This document shows positions 45,048 to 55,381 of a DNA stretch of 64,000 nucleotides, in pieces. How positions within the stretch are numbered: position 1 is the first letter of the stretch; every line of letters begins with the position of its first letter. The translations under genes were made by a program, and so were the position numbers. The notes under the pieces were generated by a model. That model was not told the DNA's origin. It made no database searches and saw nothing but the letters and a program-made list of their open reading frames with translations. The DNA comes from Dichetophora obliterata. Its lineage: Eukaryota; Arthropoda; Insecta; Diptera; Sciomyzidae. The stretch lies in assembly GCA_963920525.1 (NCBI GenBank), contig OY986437.1, positions 196,249,511 to 196,313,510 of the forward strand, given 5' to 3'.

Positions 45048-45950
45048 CCCAGCAAAGCAAAGTTTCCGAATTCGTTACGAATTTTCGAAATCATTCCGAG
45101 TTCGGCATCCGAATTCGTTCCGATTTCGTAACGACAATCGTATGGAGGGGTTGACACGAATTCGTAACGAATTGTCGTAACGAATTCGGAAGGAATTTTA
45201 GTAACGAATTCGTAACAGATTCGTAAAGGATTAGAGTATTCGTAACAAATTCGTAACAAATTCGTAAAGAATTGACGTATCGATTTCGTAACAAATTCGT
45301 AAACAATTGAATTATCGTTTTCGTAACAAATTCGTAAGCAATTGAATTATCGTTTTCGTATCGAATTCTTCACAAATTCATTACAATTTCTTAACGGATT
45401 GTAGCACCGAATTTGTAACGAAATGAAGCATCAAACTTGCAACGATCTCTTAATGATTTTTGTACAGTATGTAATACAAAGTTAAATAACAATTTCGAAT
45501 CAAAGTTTAGATAGGGCTTAAGATGCACCAGACTATATGTTTCGTACAAATGACATGCCAAAAATTACAGATCCTTTGCAACTACTATTACGGAACATAT
45601 GTAAATGTGAATCTGATATGTCGTTTGTATTTTCATCTGTAAAAATTAAAATTAGAACCATATCTTGTATCATCTGTTTTAAAGAAAAAGTTGTTTAAAA
45701 TTAAATTAGTTTACAAATGGAAAATTATTTTAAATGCCGCTAGGCTCATGGGCTAGCAATTTTTTTCAACTAGAAATATTTAAAACACCTTATAATTTAA
45801 ATTTGAAAATTTGATTTCGGAACTCTTTCGAATTATTCGGAAATGTTCCGAAATTAGTGTTGCGAAATAGTTCCGAATTCGTTAAGAATTCTCGAAATAG
45901 TTACGAACTAATCGGAATTCAGACAAATTCGGAAACTTTTGTTTGCAGGG
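45048..45950. mobile_element. 903-bp inverted-repeat element with a GAATTCGTAAC array
   Basis: The left end CCCAGCAAAGCAAAGTTTCC and the right end (inverse CCCTGCAAACAAAAGTTTCC) agree, followed by GAATT on both arms. Between 45060 and 45430 the word AATTCGTAACGAATTCGTAA and variants repeat about every 25-30 bp. The frames at 44960-45306 are by-products of this repeat. Confidence 0.75.
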
Positions 45951-46162
45951 TTCTTTTGCGTAACACTAGCTAAAATGCCCACTGGGTAGCAGACGAATGC
46001 GCTGACAGTATGCGTGCTAGTATTCAGATTTGAGCAGCCTAGCAAACGAGGAGGTATAGAAATTTCGTTAAAACGCATGTCGCATGTTATTTATATTTGT
46101 GTGTTTGGTTTAAATCGTACGTGAGAATTTTAGTTGTAATTATGTTTTTAATACAGTGTAGC

Positions 46163-46420
46163 CAGATGTTAGAATTTCAAAAAGTTTTTTGACACCAGGG
46201 TGGACCCTAAAAACGTGTTTTTTGCTTTATACTCTTTGTTTATGTGCTGGCAGTATTAAGGGGCTTTGATTTCAAATCGTATGTTAGAATTTAAAGAAAT
46301 TGTTTGAAACTAGGGTGAACCTTAAAAAAATGTTTTTGTTTTATACTCTTTGTATTAGATGCGCTGGTCGCTGTTTTCGAATCTATTGTAAGAATTTCAA
46401 AAAGTTTTTGTCGACACTCT
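46163..46420. repeat. Tandem repeat, about 2.3 units of 106-118 bp
   Basis: Units start GTTAGAATTTCAAAAAGTTT (46165), GTTAGAATTTAAAGAAATTG (46283) and GTAAGAATTTCAAAAAGTTT (about 46389), each followed by ACTAGGGTGAACC- or ACCAGGGTGGACC-type sequence and TTTATACTCTTTGT. Confidence 0.75.
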
Positions 46421-47452
46421 TATGTAAGTCCGGTTTTCAATCCAACTTTTCGATAAACTCAAGCTCCTTACGAAAAGCTCCTCAAGCTACTCAAGCTCCT
46501 TGCCGTTAAAATAGGCCTGAAACAATAAATTCTCTCAGGCCTGAGGGGTAATGGTAAGGCCTGAGTATTCAACACACCACTTGATTTCCTTTTCCATTAA
46601 GAAGGGAAATGCGCCAGCGCCGAATTCATAAAAATAAAAAATATGGAGTTTTAAAAGTCTGAGTTCAAATTCCAAATCAGCGACCCATAACACTGTTAAA
46701 TGATGTTTAGAACTCTTAAAAATGCATTTTACTAGGTGACAATACTGTGGTAAAAATTTTGGTGGCAACCCTAAACTCCATCTTAAATTTCAAAACTGTG
46801 ACATTAGATTCGAAATCAAATCCGTTGTCAGAATGTCAAAATTACAAGAATTTGCAAAAATACAAATATATCTAGGTGGAAAAATATATCAATTCTGAAA
46901 TTAGCTACCCTTAAAACTGCCAACCATGGTGTCCACAGAACCCCTAAAAGTCATATTACGCTTAAGCTTTCTCTACACAAGTTCACTGAATTGTTTGGAT
47001 TCTTGCTTTAAATTCAATTAATTGAATACTTACGAGCTTACAAGCTTTTGCCGATCGGTTCAAGCTTTTCAACTTTCAGCCCGACAAAGTAAGTCTAAAC
47101 AAGCCAAGCCACCGAGCAAGCATGGATATGACTTGTATCTGTTTGGTATTTTTGCTAGCTGGCTAAAGCTTACTTTTTCAAGTTTGGATACACACTTGAA
47201 TTTAAGTACCTGAAAAGGCTTTAATTACCATTTATTAAGTAATTTTTAAATATATATTTAATAACTGTTTGTTCCCTTTTCATTCTGATTTTATGCTTGT
47301 TTGAGATATATAATGTACTTTTTTATTGTTTTTGAATATTTCAGTAATTATCAAAAATCAAAAGTTATACCATTTGAACTACAGGAAGAATATAAAAAAT
47401 TACACCACTTTGATAACCTTACCTTAAGGAATACAGTAAAAGTGTTTATAAT
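46421..47452. other. Left flank of the BEL element, no recognisable gene
   Basis: Moderately AT-rich sequence. Several short frames (46535-46768, 47022-47213, 47301-47495) show no known motif, and the last crosses into the LTR. Nothing assignable. Confidence 0.45.
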
Positions 47453-47457
47453 AACAT

Positions 47458-48202
47458 TGGTGAGGAGCCAAAGCCTTTTTTGGTTCCTTTATTAATCGCA
47501 GCCAAAATTAAGAAAAAAGCAAAAAGAAAAACTTTCTATGTAAATTAATTTTATTAACTCTAATTCAACTCTAATGATTTTATAGTTTTATTTGCTGCAG
47601 TAAGAAATGTTGGCTGTTCCGTGCGAAGATAAAGCGAGAAGTGAGTAGGTAGTTTTTAGTGATGCTGATGCGACCCTAGCAGCAGCGAAAACAATTGTAT
47701 GGGGAGAAACGTCGCGCCACCAATTGCATTTTTTATGCACGTACTTTTCCATTACTACTTGCTTAGCGGTGAACGATGTGTGTTGTTGTTGTTGTTGTTG
47801 TTGATTATCCAAAAATGTGACCTAAGCGATGACAAAGAGCAGGTGGTTGTTGTTGTTGTTACGACAATTTGAACTTGTTTTTTCCATGCATGGAGTCGAC
47901 GATGAAGTGTGGAGGTGGGGGTGGTGGTGTTGGTGGTGGTGTCGAAGATGATGATGAAGTAAAAGAATTTACCGAAAAGTGGCGTGATTAGTTGCTTATT
48001 GCTATCAATGTGATGAAATATTTGAAGGTCAGTACAAAATATTATTTGCAGGTGCGGATGAGTACAAAAACAAAACTTGTGCATGATGGCAACAACAACA
48101 TTCGATTAGCGAAGCAAGTTATTTTGTTATTCTACATACACTCGATGCAAAATATTATTATTATAATATAAAATTTGTGAGTATTTTTTTGGAACTCGAA
48201 CA
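47458..48202 (-). repeat. 3' LTR of the BEL element
   Basis: Same 745 bp as the 5' LTR with no difference found by eye. It carries identical chance frames. Confidence 0.95.
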
Positions 48203-48215
48203 TCCTCCCCCCCTT
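48203..48215 (-). promoter_or_regulatory. Polypurine tract
   Basis: On the minus strand AAGGGGGGGAGGA lies directly next to the 3' LTR, where plus-strand DNA synthesis of an LTR element is primed. Confidence 0.85.
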
Positions 48216-48236
48216 GAACGCAATGCGTTCAAAGAC

Positions 48237-51200
48237 TTACTTTTGGGGTGGTGCTTCTTCTAGAGGTAGTTTGCATAACCTTGTTATTGCACGTTTGTGA
48301 CTGCCTTCGGCGGTTTTGATCACAGCCACTCTCACCTGTCCATCCCAACCTGGTATGGTTTCAATGACTCGGCCTAAAACCCATTTCTGAGGTGGCAGGT
48401 TATCTTCTTTGAGCACCACCAAATCGTTGACTTGCAAATTAGGAGATGTATTTGTCCACTTGGTTTTTTGTTGCAGCTCTTTAAGATACTGGTTGTACCA
48501 GCGATTCCAAAATTGTTGTGTAATCCACTGCATAAGTTGGTATCTCTTCAACAGACCAGTGTTTGTTTGAAGCAATGAGGGCTCTGGAAGACATGTCAAG
48601 GTGCGCCCAACCAAAAAATGTGCTGGAGTGAGAGGACGAAGATCATCTGGGTCGTTGGATAGTGGTGTTATTGGACGACTGTTAACGATTGACTCAACTT
48701 GACAACATAGAGTATGGAGTTCATCGTGGCTTAGAATGTGCGTACCGATAGATCGTCGAAGATAATGTTTCGCTTGTTTCACAGCACTCTCCCAAAGACC
48801 ACCGAAATGCGGCGATCGTGGTGGTATGAACCTCCAAGTGATTCCTTCTTCGCGACAGCTGAGCTGAACGGCTTCTATGTGCTGCTCTGAATTGAAAGCT
48901 GCTAACAATTCACGTAATTCTCTGTTAGCGCCTATGAAATTTGTCGCGTTGTCTGAGAAAATTGTTTTTGGTTTTCCTCGTCTGGCGGTGAATCGTTTCA
49001 GAGCGGCAATAAATGCATCGGACGTCAGATTAGGAACTAGTTCTAAATGAACAGCTTTTGTTGTGAAGCAAATAAAGACTGCGATGTAAACCTTGGCTGG
49101 TGCCCGTCCGCGCACTTGGTTGGTCATGAGAAGTGGTCCACAGTAGTCCACTCCGCTTACCTCAAAGGGATGTGATGGTGTAACACGCTCTTGTGGTAAA
49201 CTAGCCATTACCTGTTCCATTACTTTCGGACGGCAACGAAAACATATTATGCAAGAGTGAATTAACTGCTTAACTGTGTTTCGAGCATTGACGATCCAAA
49301 ATCTATCTCGCAAAATGTTAAGTAACGTTTGGCAGCCAGCGTGATGGTGTTGACGATGAAGTTGCCGAATTAGTGTGTGAACAAAAGGATGCGAATGTGG
49401 AAGAAGTATTGGATGTTTTGCCTCAAATGAAAGCGATGAATTACGAATTCTGCCACCAACTCTGATTAGGCCTTCATTTAAAAATGGTGACAGCGATGCG
49501 ATTTTAGAGTGACGATTCACTTGTGCGGTGGACTGTAAATTTTTGATTTCTTCACGAAATGTTGCTTGTTGTATGCAGCAACATACTGTCTGGAGTGCGG
49601 TGTTGAGCTCTTCTGCTGTTACAGCTCCGATCTCAAAGTTATCGGATTTCTTTGTAGTCCGTGTGATGAACCGGTTGACGTATGCAAAAATTCGAAGCAA
49701 TTTGTTGTAGTCGTTAATAAATTTAATGTTTGTTATGAGATCTGCTGCTGGTTCAACCAATAACACAATAGCTTGTTTGCGTTGCTCTGGAGGGTGTTCA
49801 GGTAACATTGACTCGTCATTAGGCCACTGCTGCTCTTTGAGTCGAATAAATTCTGGACCTTGAAACCAAAATGTATTGTCTTTAAGATTACTAACGTCTG
49901 AGCCTCGTGAAACAAGATCTGCCGGATTTTGAGGAGACAAAACATGTCGCCACGAAAATTCTGATGTGATGGCTTGTATTTTGCTGACCCTGTTTGCGAC
50001 AAACGTAGTCCAGCGGCACGGCTCACCCTTAATCCAAGCTAGAGTGATTGAAGAATCTGTCCAACAGTAGATATTTTCTGGCGAGGCTGGGTAGATCTCA
50101 ATAACTGACTGCAGCAATTCTGCCAACAATAATGCTGCGCACAGTTCCAGTCGCGGCAAACTTACTTCTTTGGTCGGGGCTACACGAGATTTTGCACAGA
50201 GCAGGGATGATGCTTTGCCGCTTTCAAGAGTTGACACCACATATATGCACGCGCCGTAAGCCTTAGTGCTGGCGTCTGAAAAAGCGTGAATTTGTGAGTA
50301 CGAATGAAATGCTACCAACCTTGGAATGCGAATTTCGCCAATGTCTGCAAATTGCTGATGAAGATTCTCCCATAAAGTAGCAACATTTTGAAGAAGGCTC
50401 TCGTCCCAGTGCAGCTTTAATTTCCACAGAAGTTGCATAAAGATCTTACATGATAAAATAATTGGATTTAGGATTCCCAGCGGGTCGAAGAAACTGGCTA
50501 TGTGTGATAGTATTGCTCTTTTTGTAGATTTCGAAGAAGTTTGTTTGTTGTAGCCGAAGAAAAAATTGTCGTCTGATGGTGACCATCGTAAACCCAGAGC
50601 CTTAATGTACTCCGTGCTGTCTAGTATAAGAGTTGCTTCTCTGTCAGCCAGTGGAACGTCTTCGATAATTTTTGGATGATTTGCAGCAAATTTGCGAAGT
50701 GGAAAACCGCCACGTTCAAGAAGCTGAACGACTTGTTCCTTTATGCGAATGGTGTCCTCGATGGTTTCGCTGCCAGTCATCAAATTGTCTACGTAAAAAT
50801 CTTTTAGAGTGACTGCTGACCCAATAGGAAAAGAAAGTGCTTCTTCCTTTGCCAGCTGTTGTAAACACTTTACGGCTAAATATGGTGCGCAACATGTACC
50901 ATAAGTAACAGTTTGAAGTTGGAAGGTTGTGATCGGGTCGCTAGGTTCATTTCTCCACAGAATTCGTTGCCACTGAGCGTCTTCTTTGTCGACAATGATT
51001 TGGCGGTACATCTTTACTATGTCGGCAACTAAAACGTATTTATGGCGGCGAAAACGGCTTAAGATAGTAAAGATGTCATCTTGAATTGTAGGTCCTATCC
51101 TTAAAATGTCGTTGAGTGACTTTCCGGATGACGTTCGGCATGACGCATCGAAAACGACTCTAAGCTTAGTTGAGCTACTGTCCGCTTTCACTACGCAGTG

Positions 51201-53360
51201 ATGTGGAATGTAGTACGACGATGTGCTCTTGACTTGGTGATGGTTTTGTAGTGGAACCATATGATGCAGCTTTATGTATTCGTCGATGAATTGAGAATAC
51301 TCTTGGTGAAGTGATGGATTGCGACTGAGTCGATTTTCCAATGATGCAAACCTTTTTCGAGCAATTTCAAGTGATTGTCCCAACGATTTTGGATCTGCTT
51401 TAAAGGGCAACCTGACAATAAATTTGTTACTTACGGGGCATCGCCTGGTTGTGTCCCGAAAGAATATTTCACACTCCATTTCCTCTCTTGAAAAATGCGA
51501 TGATGACGACAAGTTGTTTTCGATGTTCCAAAATTTCTCCAGAGATGCGTCAAGATTAGCTTGAAGTGAGGTGGTAACACAAACTGCAGGTGCTCTAATT
51601 GACCTGGATGGTGACAACGATGATGACACACTGGATGACGTGGAGTATGGCCCTGAGACTATCCATCCCAGCGTGGTTTTTTGAAGAAGCGGTAGAGAAT
51701 TTTGCATTTTAATTTGTCCAACTAGAAGTAAATCGTAGAATATGCCAGCACCAAGGAGGCAATCAACGGGCCCTGGCTTGTTAAAAGTACAATCGGCTAA
51801 GTTCACATTTTTTGGTATGTTCCAATTTTGAATACATATGGACTGACGTGGTTGGCAAGCTGTTATTGCAGGTATAATGACGGCATCAATAATTGTTGAA
51901 TAACCAGTGTGCAATGATTTTATAATGAGAGAGCAAGCATACTGAGCATTCGTGACGTTTGAACCAATTCCAACTAAATCCATGTTGACCCTTGTTCGTG
52001 AAACTCGAAGATGATTAGCCATTCGTTCTGTTATGAAGTTCAGCTGAGAGGCTGAATCTAAAAGAGCGCGAGCAATGATAGACACGCCTGCAGAATTGCA
52101 CAGTTGAATGTGAGCGGTGCCCAATAAAACCTCCGCTTTGTCTTGTGATATTTGAAAGACAGTGGATTGGCCTCCACTTGGTTTAGCTTCATGGTTGTTT
52201 GCTGCTGATCCGTCGTTGGTGATAGTTTTCTGTCTATGGAGGAGAGTGTGGTGACTCACATGACACTGTTGACAGCGGTTAAGTGATGGACAATTGCTTG
52301 AGACATGATTTGCTGCTAAGCAATTTAAACACAAATTTAGACGTTTGACCAAGTTGTAGCGGTCCATTGGACTCAAATTCATAAATTTTGAGCATACGAA
52401 TGCGTTGTGGTTGGGTGTGGTGTTGCAAAATTTGCATTTTGATTGTTGCGAGTTGCTAGTGACGAGAGTGACTTGTTGAATGCGGTTTGCTTTTGCAGCC
52501 GATGACGATGAACGATGTTGCGATGCAAGTGTACTCGTTGGCAGGTTGTGCGGTGATCGATTGGCTTCAATTATATCGAAGGTTTGGCAGCGCCTTTCCA
52601 AAAACATCGATAAGTCTTCCCATGTCGGTAGTTGAAACGCAACACCGCAGTCGCATTTGGAGGCAACTTCTTCTTCCCACTTGGTCTGGGTGTCTTGATC
52701 TAATTTCGATGTAATTAAATGCAGAAGAATACCATCACCAATTTGAGCTCTCGAAGCGAGTGACTGCATTGCGCGCAGATTTGCATTAACTGCATCAACA
52801 AACTCGCGAATTGACGCCACATTGCATTTGAAAATATTTTGGACATTAAAAATATGCTTTAAGTGAGCTTGAAAGATGTACCTTTTATTATCATACCTGC
52901 TAGTCAGAAGCTCAAGCGCACGATGATAATTCTCTGCAGTGACCTCAAGTGCTTGCACAAGCCGCGCTGCATCGTCAGTTAAGCAGGAACGCAAGTATTG
53001 AAACTTTTCAATATTTGTCAGCTCAGCATTGTTGTGGATAAGCACCGAGAACATGCTAAAAAAGTCCAGCCACTCGCGATGGAGTCCACTGAATCTTGTC
53101 AGCTGCAACTTTGGCAAGTTCAGATGCTTGAGCGACGACGATGTATTTGGTGGAGCAATGCGTGTGCTGCTTAAGGTGTCTACAGCGCTGTCACTGCGGG
53201 CGACTGCTTTTGCTTCGATAAGCAAAGCTTTTAATTCAGCAAATGAGGTTTCGAACGTTGTCCGGTGGTCACACAGAAATTCATTTACGTCGAGGTACTC
53301 CAGATCGCACTGCACTCGGTCAAAGGTCTCGTAATGGCGTTCAAGGAGCGATAATTTCAC
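48237..53360 (-). CDS. BEL/Pao Gag-Pol polyprotein, 1707 codons uninterrupted
   Basis: Approximate residues from the GTG codon at 53360: Gag domain of DUF1759 type 80-225 (PKLQLTRFSG to TWEDL); zinc-knuckle cysteines 308-375 (CKFCN, CLNCLAANHVSSNC); aspartic protease near 436 (LLDSASQ); reverse transcriptase 720-900 with VADIVKMYRQI near 777 and the catalytic box FYVDNLMTG near 853. RNase H covers 1020-1110 (AFSDASTKAYG, CWTDSS). The integrase has a zinc-binding H2C2 region 1320-1370, then Asp in SGVDYCGPLL (about 1398), Asp in FSDNATNF (about 1468) and Glu in GLWESAVK (about 1520). DUF5641 follows at 1590-1700 (DLVVLKEDNLPPQ.W). Order protease-RT-RNase H-integrase plus DUF1759/DUF5641 is specific to BEL/Pao. 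The RT box is YVDN where YVDD is usual. GTG is only where the frame meets an allowed start; it continues open upstream. Confidence 0.93.
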   Translation of the reverse strand: MKLSLLERHYETFDRVQCDLEYLDVNEFLCDHRTTFETSFAELKALLIEAKAVARSDSAVDTLSSTRIAPPNTSSSLKHLNLPKLQLTRFSGLHREWLDFFSMFSVLIHNNAELTNIEKFQYLRSCLTDDAARLVQALEVTAENYHRALELLTSRYDNKRYIFQAHLKHIFNVQNIFKCNVASIREFVDAVNANLRAMQSLASRAQIGDGILLHLITSKLDQDTQTKWEEEVASKCDCGVAFQLPTWEDLSMFLERRCQTFDIIEANRSPHNLPTSTLASQHRSSSSAAKANRIQQVTLVTSNSQQSKCKFCNTTPNHNAFVCSKFMNLSPMDRYNLVKRLNLCLNCLAANHVSSNCPSLNRCQQCHVSHHTLLHRQKTITNDGSAANNHEAKPSGGQSTVFQISQDKAEVLLGTAHIQLCNSAGVSIIARALLDSASQLNFITERMANHLRVSRTRVNMDLVGIGSNVTNAQYACSLIIKSLHTGYSTIIDAVIIPAITACQPRQSICIQNWNIPKNVNLADCTFNKPGPVDCLLGAGIFYDLLLVGQIKMQNSLPLLQKTTLGWIVSGPYSTSSSVSSSLSPSRSIRAPAVCVTTSLQANLDASLEKFWNIENNLSSSSHFSREEMECEIFFRDTTRRCPVSNKFIVRLPFKADPKSLGQSLEIARKRFASLENRLSRNPSLHQEYSQFIDEYIKLHHMVPLQNHHQVKSTSSYYIPHHCVVKADSSSTKLRVVFDASCRTSSGKSLNDILRIGPTIQDDIFTILSRFRRHKYVLVADIVKMYRQIIVDKEDAQWQRILWRNEPSDPITTFQLQTVTYGTCCAPYLAVKCLQQLAKEEALSFPIGSAVTLKDFYVDNLMTGSETIEDTIRIKEQVVQLLERGGFPLRKFAANHPKIIEDVPLADREATLILDSTEYIKALGLRWSPSDDNFFFGYNKQTSSKSTKRAILSHIASFFDPLGILNPIILSCKIFMQLLWKLKLHWDESLLQNVATLWENLHQQFADIGEIRIPRLVAFHSYSQIHAFSDASTKAYGACIYVVSTLESGKASSLLCAKSRVAPTKEVSLPRLELCAALLLAELLQSVIEIYPASPENIYCWTDSSITLAWIKGEPCRWTTFVANRVSKIQAITSEFSWRHVLSPQNPADLVSRGSDVSNLKDNTFWFQGPEFIRLKEQQWPNDESMLPEHPPEQRKQAIVLLVEPAADLITNIKFINDYNKLLRIFAYVNRFITRTTKKSDNFEIGAVTAEELNTALQTVCCCIQQATFREEIKNLQSTAQVNRHSKIASLSPFLNEGLIRVGGRIRNSSLSFEAKHPILLPHSHPFVHTLIRQLHRQHHHAGCQTLLNILRDRFWIVNARNTVKQLIHSCIICFRCRPKVMEQVMASLPQERVTPSHPFEVSGVDYCGPLLMTNQVRGRAPAKVYIAVFICFTTKAVHLELVPNLTSDAFIAALKRFTARRGKPKTIFSDNATNFIGANRELRELLAAFNSEQHIEAVQLSCREEGITWRFIPPRSPHFGGLWESAVKQAKHYLRRSIGTHILSHDELHTLCCQVESIVNSRPITPLSNDPDDLRPLTPAHFLVGRTLTCLPEPSLLQTNTGLLKRYQLMQWITQQFWNRWYNQYLKELQQKTKWTNTSPNLQVNDLVVLKEDNLPPQKWVLGRVIETIPGWDGQVRVAVIKTAEGSHKRAITRLCKLPLEEAPPQK

Positions 53361-53527
53361 CTCATCAGTACTGACATGTTCTGCCAGTCCTCCGCTGTCT
53401 TCAATCGTCCAATGCGATCTATAATTTGTTGCCGTTGCAACCTTTTAACTCGCGCCTGGTGCGATGCATTGGTGCGCTGGGGAGTAAGGGTCTCCTCAGC
53501 CTCGAATTCCAATAAATTGTCTTCCAT
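53357..53527 (-). CDS. Gag N-terminal frame of the BEL element (56 aa)
   Basis: The ATG at 53527 lies in a good context (TCCATGG) just after the primer-binding site and opens a frame (MEDNLLEFEAEETLTPQ, then a basic stretch and IDRIGRLKTAEDWQ) that ends at a TGA at 53357-53359. The large Gag-Pol frame lies in the -1 frame relative to it and is open in parallel for about 30 codons before this stop. Either this short frame is the true Gag start and the ribosome shifts frame, or a single-base change has separated it from the rest in this copy. I see no classical slippery heptamer in this frame. The frame is also open upstream into the LTR, but the ATG chosen is the first one after the primer site. 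Confidence 0.65.
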   Translation of the reverse strand: MEDNLLEFEAEETLTPQRTNASHQARVKRLQRQQIIDRIGRLKTAEDWQNMSVLMR

Positions 53528-53545
53528 GGATGTTCCTTGCGAATA

Positions 53546-53562
53546 TCCGGCTCGAAGGACCA
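53546..53562 (-). promoter_or_regulatory. Primer-binding site, tRNA-Tyr type
   Basis: On the plus strand the 17 bases TCCGGCTCGAAGGACCA equal the 3' end of eukaryotic tRNA-Tyr including CCA. The minus (coding) strand thus begins TGGTCCTTCGAGCCGGA, four bases after the 5' LTR, and can anneal the tRNA that primes minus-strand DNA synthesis. Confidence 0.8.
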
Positions 53563-53566
53563 AAAA

Positions 53567-54311
53567 TGGTGAGGAGCCAAAGCCTTTTTTGGTTCCTTTA
53601 TTAATCGCAGCCAAAATTAAGAAAAAAGCAAAAAGAAAAACTTTCTATGTAAATTAATTTTATTAACTCTAATTCAACTCTAATGATTTTATAGTTTTAT
53701 TTGCTGCAGTAAGAAATGTTGGCTGTTCCGTGCGAAGATAAAGCGAGAAGTGAGTAGGTAGTTTTTAGTGATGCTGATGCGACCCTAGCAGCAGCGAAAA
53801 CAATTGTATGGGGAGAAACGTCGCGCCACCAATTGCATTTTTTATGCACGTACTTTTCCATTACTACTTGCTTAGCGGTGAACGATGTGTGTTGTTGTTG
53901 TTGTTGTTGTTGATTATCCAAAAATGTGACCTAAGCGATGACAAAGAGCAGGTGGTTGTTGTTGTTGTTACGACAATTTGAACTTGTTTTTTCCATGCAT
54001 GGAGTCGACGATGAAGTGTGGAGGTGGGGGTGGTGGTGTTGGTGGTGGTGTCGAAGATGATGATGAAGTAAAAGAATTTACCGAAAAGTGGCGTGATTAG
54101 TTGCTTATTGCTATCAATGTGATGAAATATTTGAAGGTCAGTACAAAATATTATTTGCAGGTGCGGATGAGTACAAAAACAAAACTTGTGCATGATGGCA
54201 ACAACAACATTCGATTAGCGAAGCAAGTTATTTTGTTATTCTACATACACTCGATGCAAAATATTATTATTATAATATAAAATTTGTGAGTATTTTTTTG
54301 GAACTCGAACA
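53567..54311 (-). repeat. 5' LTR of the BEL element
   Basis: 745 bp beginning (on the minus strand) TGTTCGAGTTCC and ending CTCACCA. It should hold promoter and polyadenylation signals, but I cannot place them by eye. It contains GTT/AAC triplet tracts that create chance frames. Confidence 0.95.
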
Positions 54312-54379
54312 AACATTATTATTATTTTTACTTTGAAAGATATCGTAGATCAAAGTAAAAGATATTTTATATATATATT

Positions 54380-54966
54380 CGTAGATCGGAAGATGAATCG
54401 CTTTTCAATTGCCCAAGCGATGAGTACGCGATTCAAGAAAAATCTTCAAAATCTTCCTTCACTCATTCCGGAGATCGTTGTAAGGTGGCTTATATAGAAA
54501 TTTCAATGATCGATTGTTGTAATATGAAGCAGGCTATTCTATATACTTCTCCACTAAAAATAATCATCGAAAAATTTAAAAAATTTTTTGTATTGAATTG
54601 CCGCATGGAAACTGAAAATATTCATATTAGCACGATTTTCGATGGTAAATTTTTTTTACCCGATTTGACAAAGAATATCCCCTATAAAACAACTTGTAAC
54701 ATTCAACAAAGACGCTTCGTAACAAATCGCTGAGGAATCCTAAAAGCGATTCGTGTGCCACTCTTGTCGGCGAATCGCTTAAGACTCCTTTGGCCGATTC
54801 GTGTGCGACTCATCCCACGAATCGCTAAGGACTTTTCTTGGCAATTCGTTGGAGACTCTTGCCAGCGTATCGCTTAAGACCCCTCTCGGCGATTCGTTAG
54901 CGACTTCCCAGCGAATCACTTACGAGCACTTTAGGCGATTCGTTCGCGAATCTTCCCGGATCTACG
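54380..54966. mobile_element. 587-bp inverted-repeat element with a GAATCGCTTA array
   Basis: The left end CGTAGATCGGAAGATGAATC and the right end (inverse CGTAGATCCGGGAAGATTCG) match with small differences. Between 54710 and 54960, four to five units of 48-56 bp alternate CGAATCGCTTAAGACTC and GGCGATTCGT-type words. The frame at 54485-54733 is not recognisable. Confidence 0.7.
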
Positions 54967-55381
54967 CGTGACTTCTTCAATTTTCGACATTAGTAGCGCG
55001 GCTCTTCCTGACGTCACCGTATTTCATTCCAAAATACTCACTTTTGCCAAAACTTGGGCTTCTGTAACTGATGAGCGAGTGGTCGTGATGAAAAAGATAT
55101 ACAATCGGGAGGGAACACATGAAAGTAAAATCAATGGTAGAGCACCTTGTGTACAATTATATCTCTACTGCTTTCAGAAATTAATAAACTAAGAAACTCA
55201 ACAATAATACATTGTGCTTTATTTGTAATGCCTATATTTTAATTTGGCTTTAAAACCGTGGTTATCAGTATAGTTTACCGAATATCTTTTATTATTCATA
55301 ATACTGTTATGATGAAGTACGTTCTATACAAAACCGCGGTTTAGGATAAAATATTGTAAAGCACATTATTGCAAATAAGTA
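54967..55381. other. No recognisable gene
   Basis: A 74-codon frame at 54968-55192 has no known motif. AAAACCGTGG (55253) and AAAACCGCGGTTT (55329) are short related words. Confidence 0.4.

Larger units (their letters stand above)
47458..54311 (-). mobile_element. Complete BEL/Pao LTR retrotransposon, minus strand
   Basis: The 6854-bp element has two 745-bp LTRs (47458-48202 and 53567-54311) that look identical over their whole length, TG...CA termini, and the 5-bp target duplication AACAT on both sides (47453-47457, 54312-54316). A primer-binding site, a polypurine tract, a short Gag-start frame and a 1.7-kb-residue Gag-Pol frame are present in the expected order. Identical LTRs imply recent insertion, because they are made identical at integration. 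No envelope-like gene follows Pol. It is the least decayed large element in the window. Confidence 0.95.

Noticed and set aside
47588..48084. Two frames repeated exactly at 53697-54193
   Set aside because: They lie wholly in the two LTRs of the BEL element, so their duplication reflects the LTRs, not a gene pair.
49528..53334. Several plus-strand frames opposite the BEL polyprotein
   Set aside because: They are antisense shadows of the Gag-Pol frame and have no motifs of their own.
53546..53562. End of a tRNA-Tyr gene
   Set aside because: Only the 3' 17 bases are present including CCA, which is not encoded in eukaryotic tRNA genes; position next to the LTR makes it a primer-binding site.
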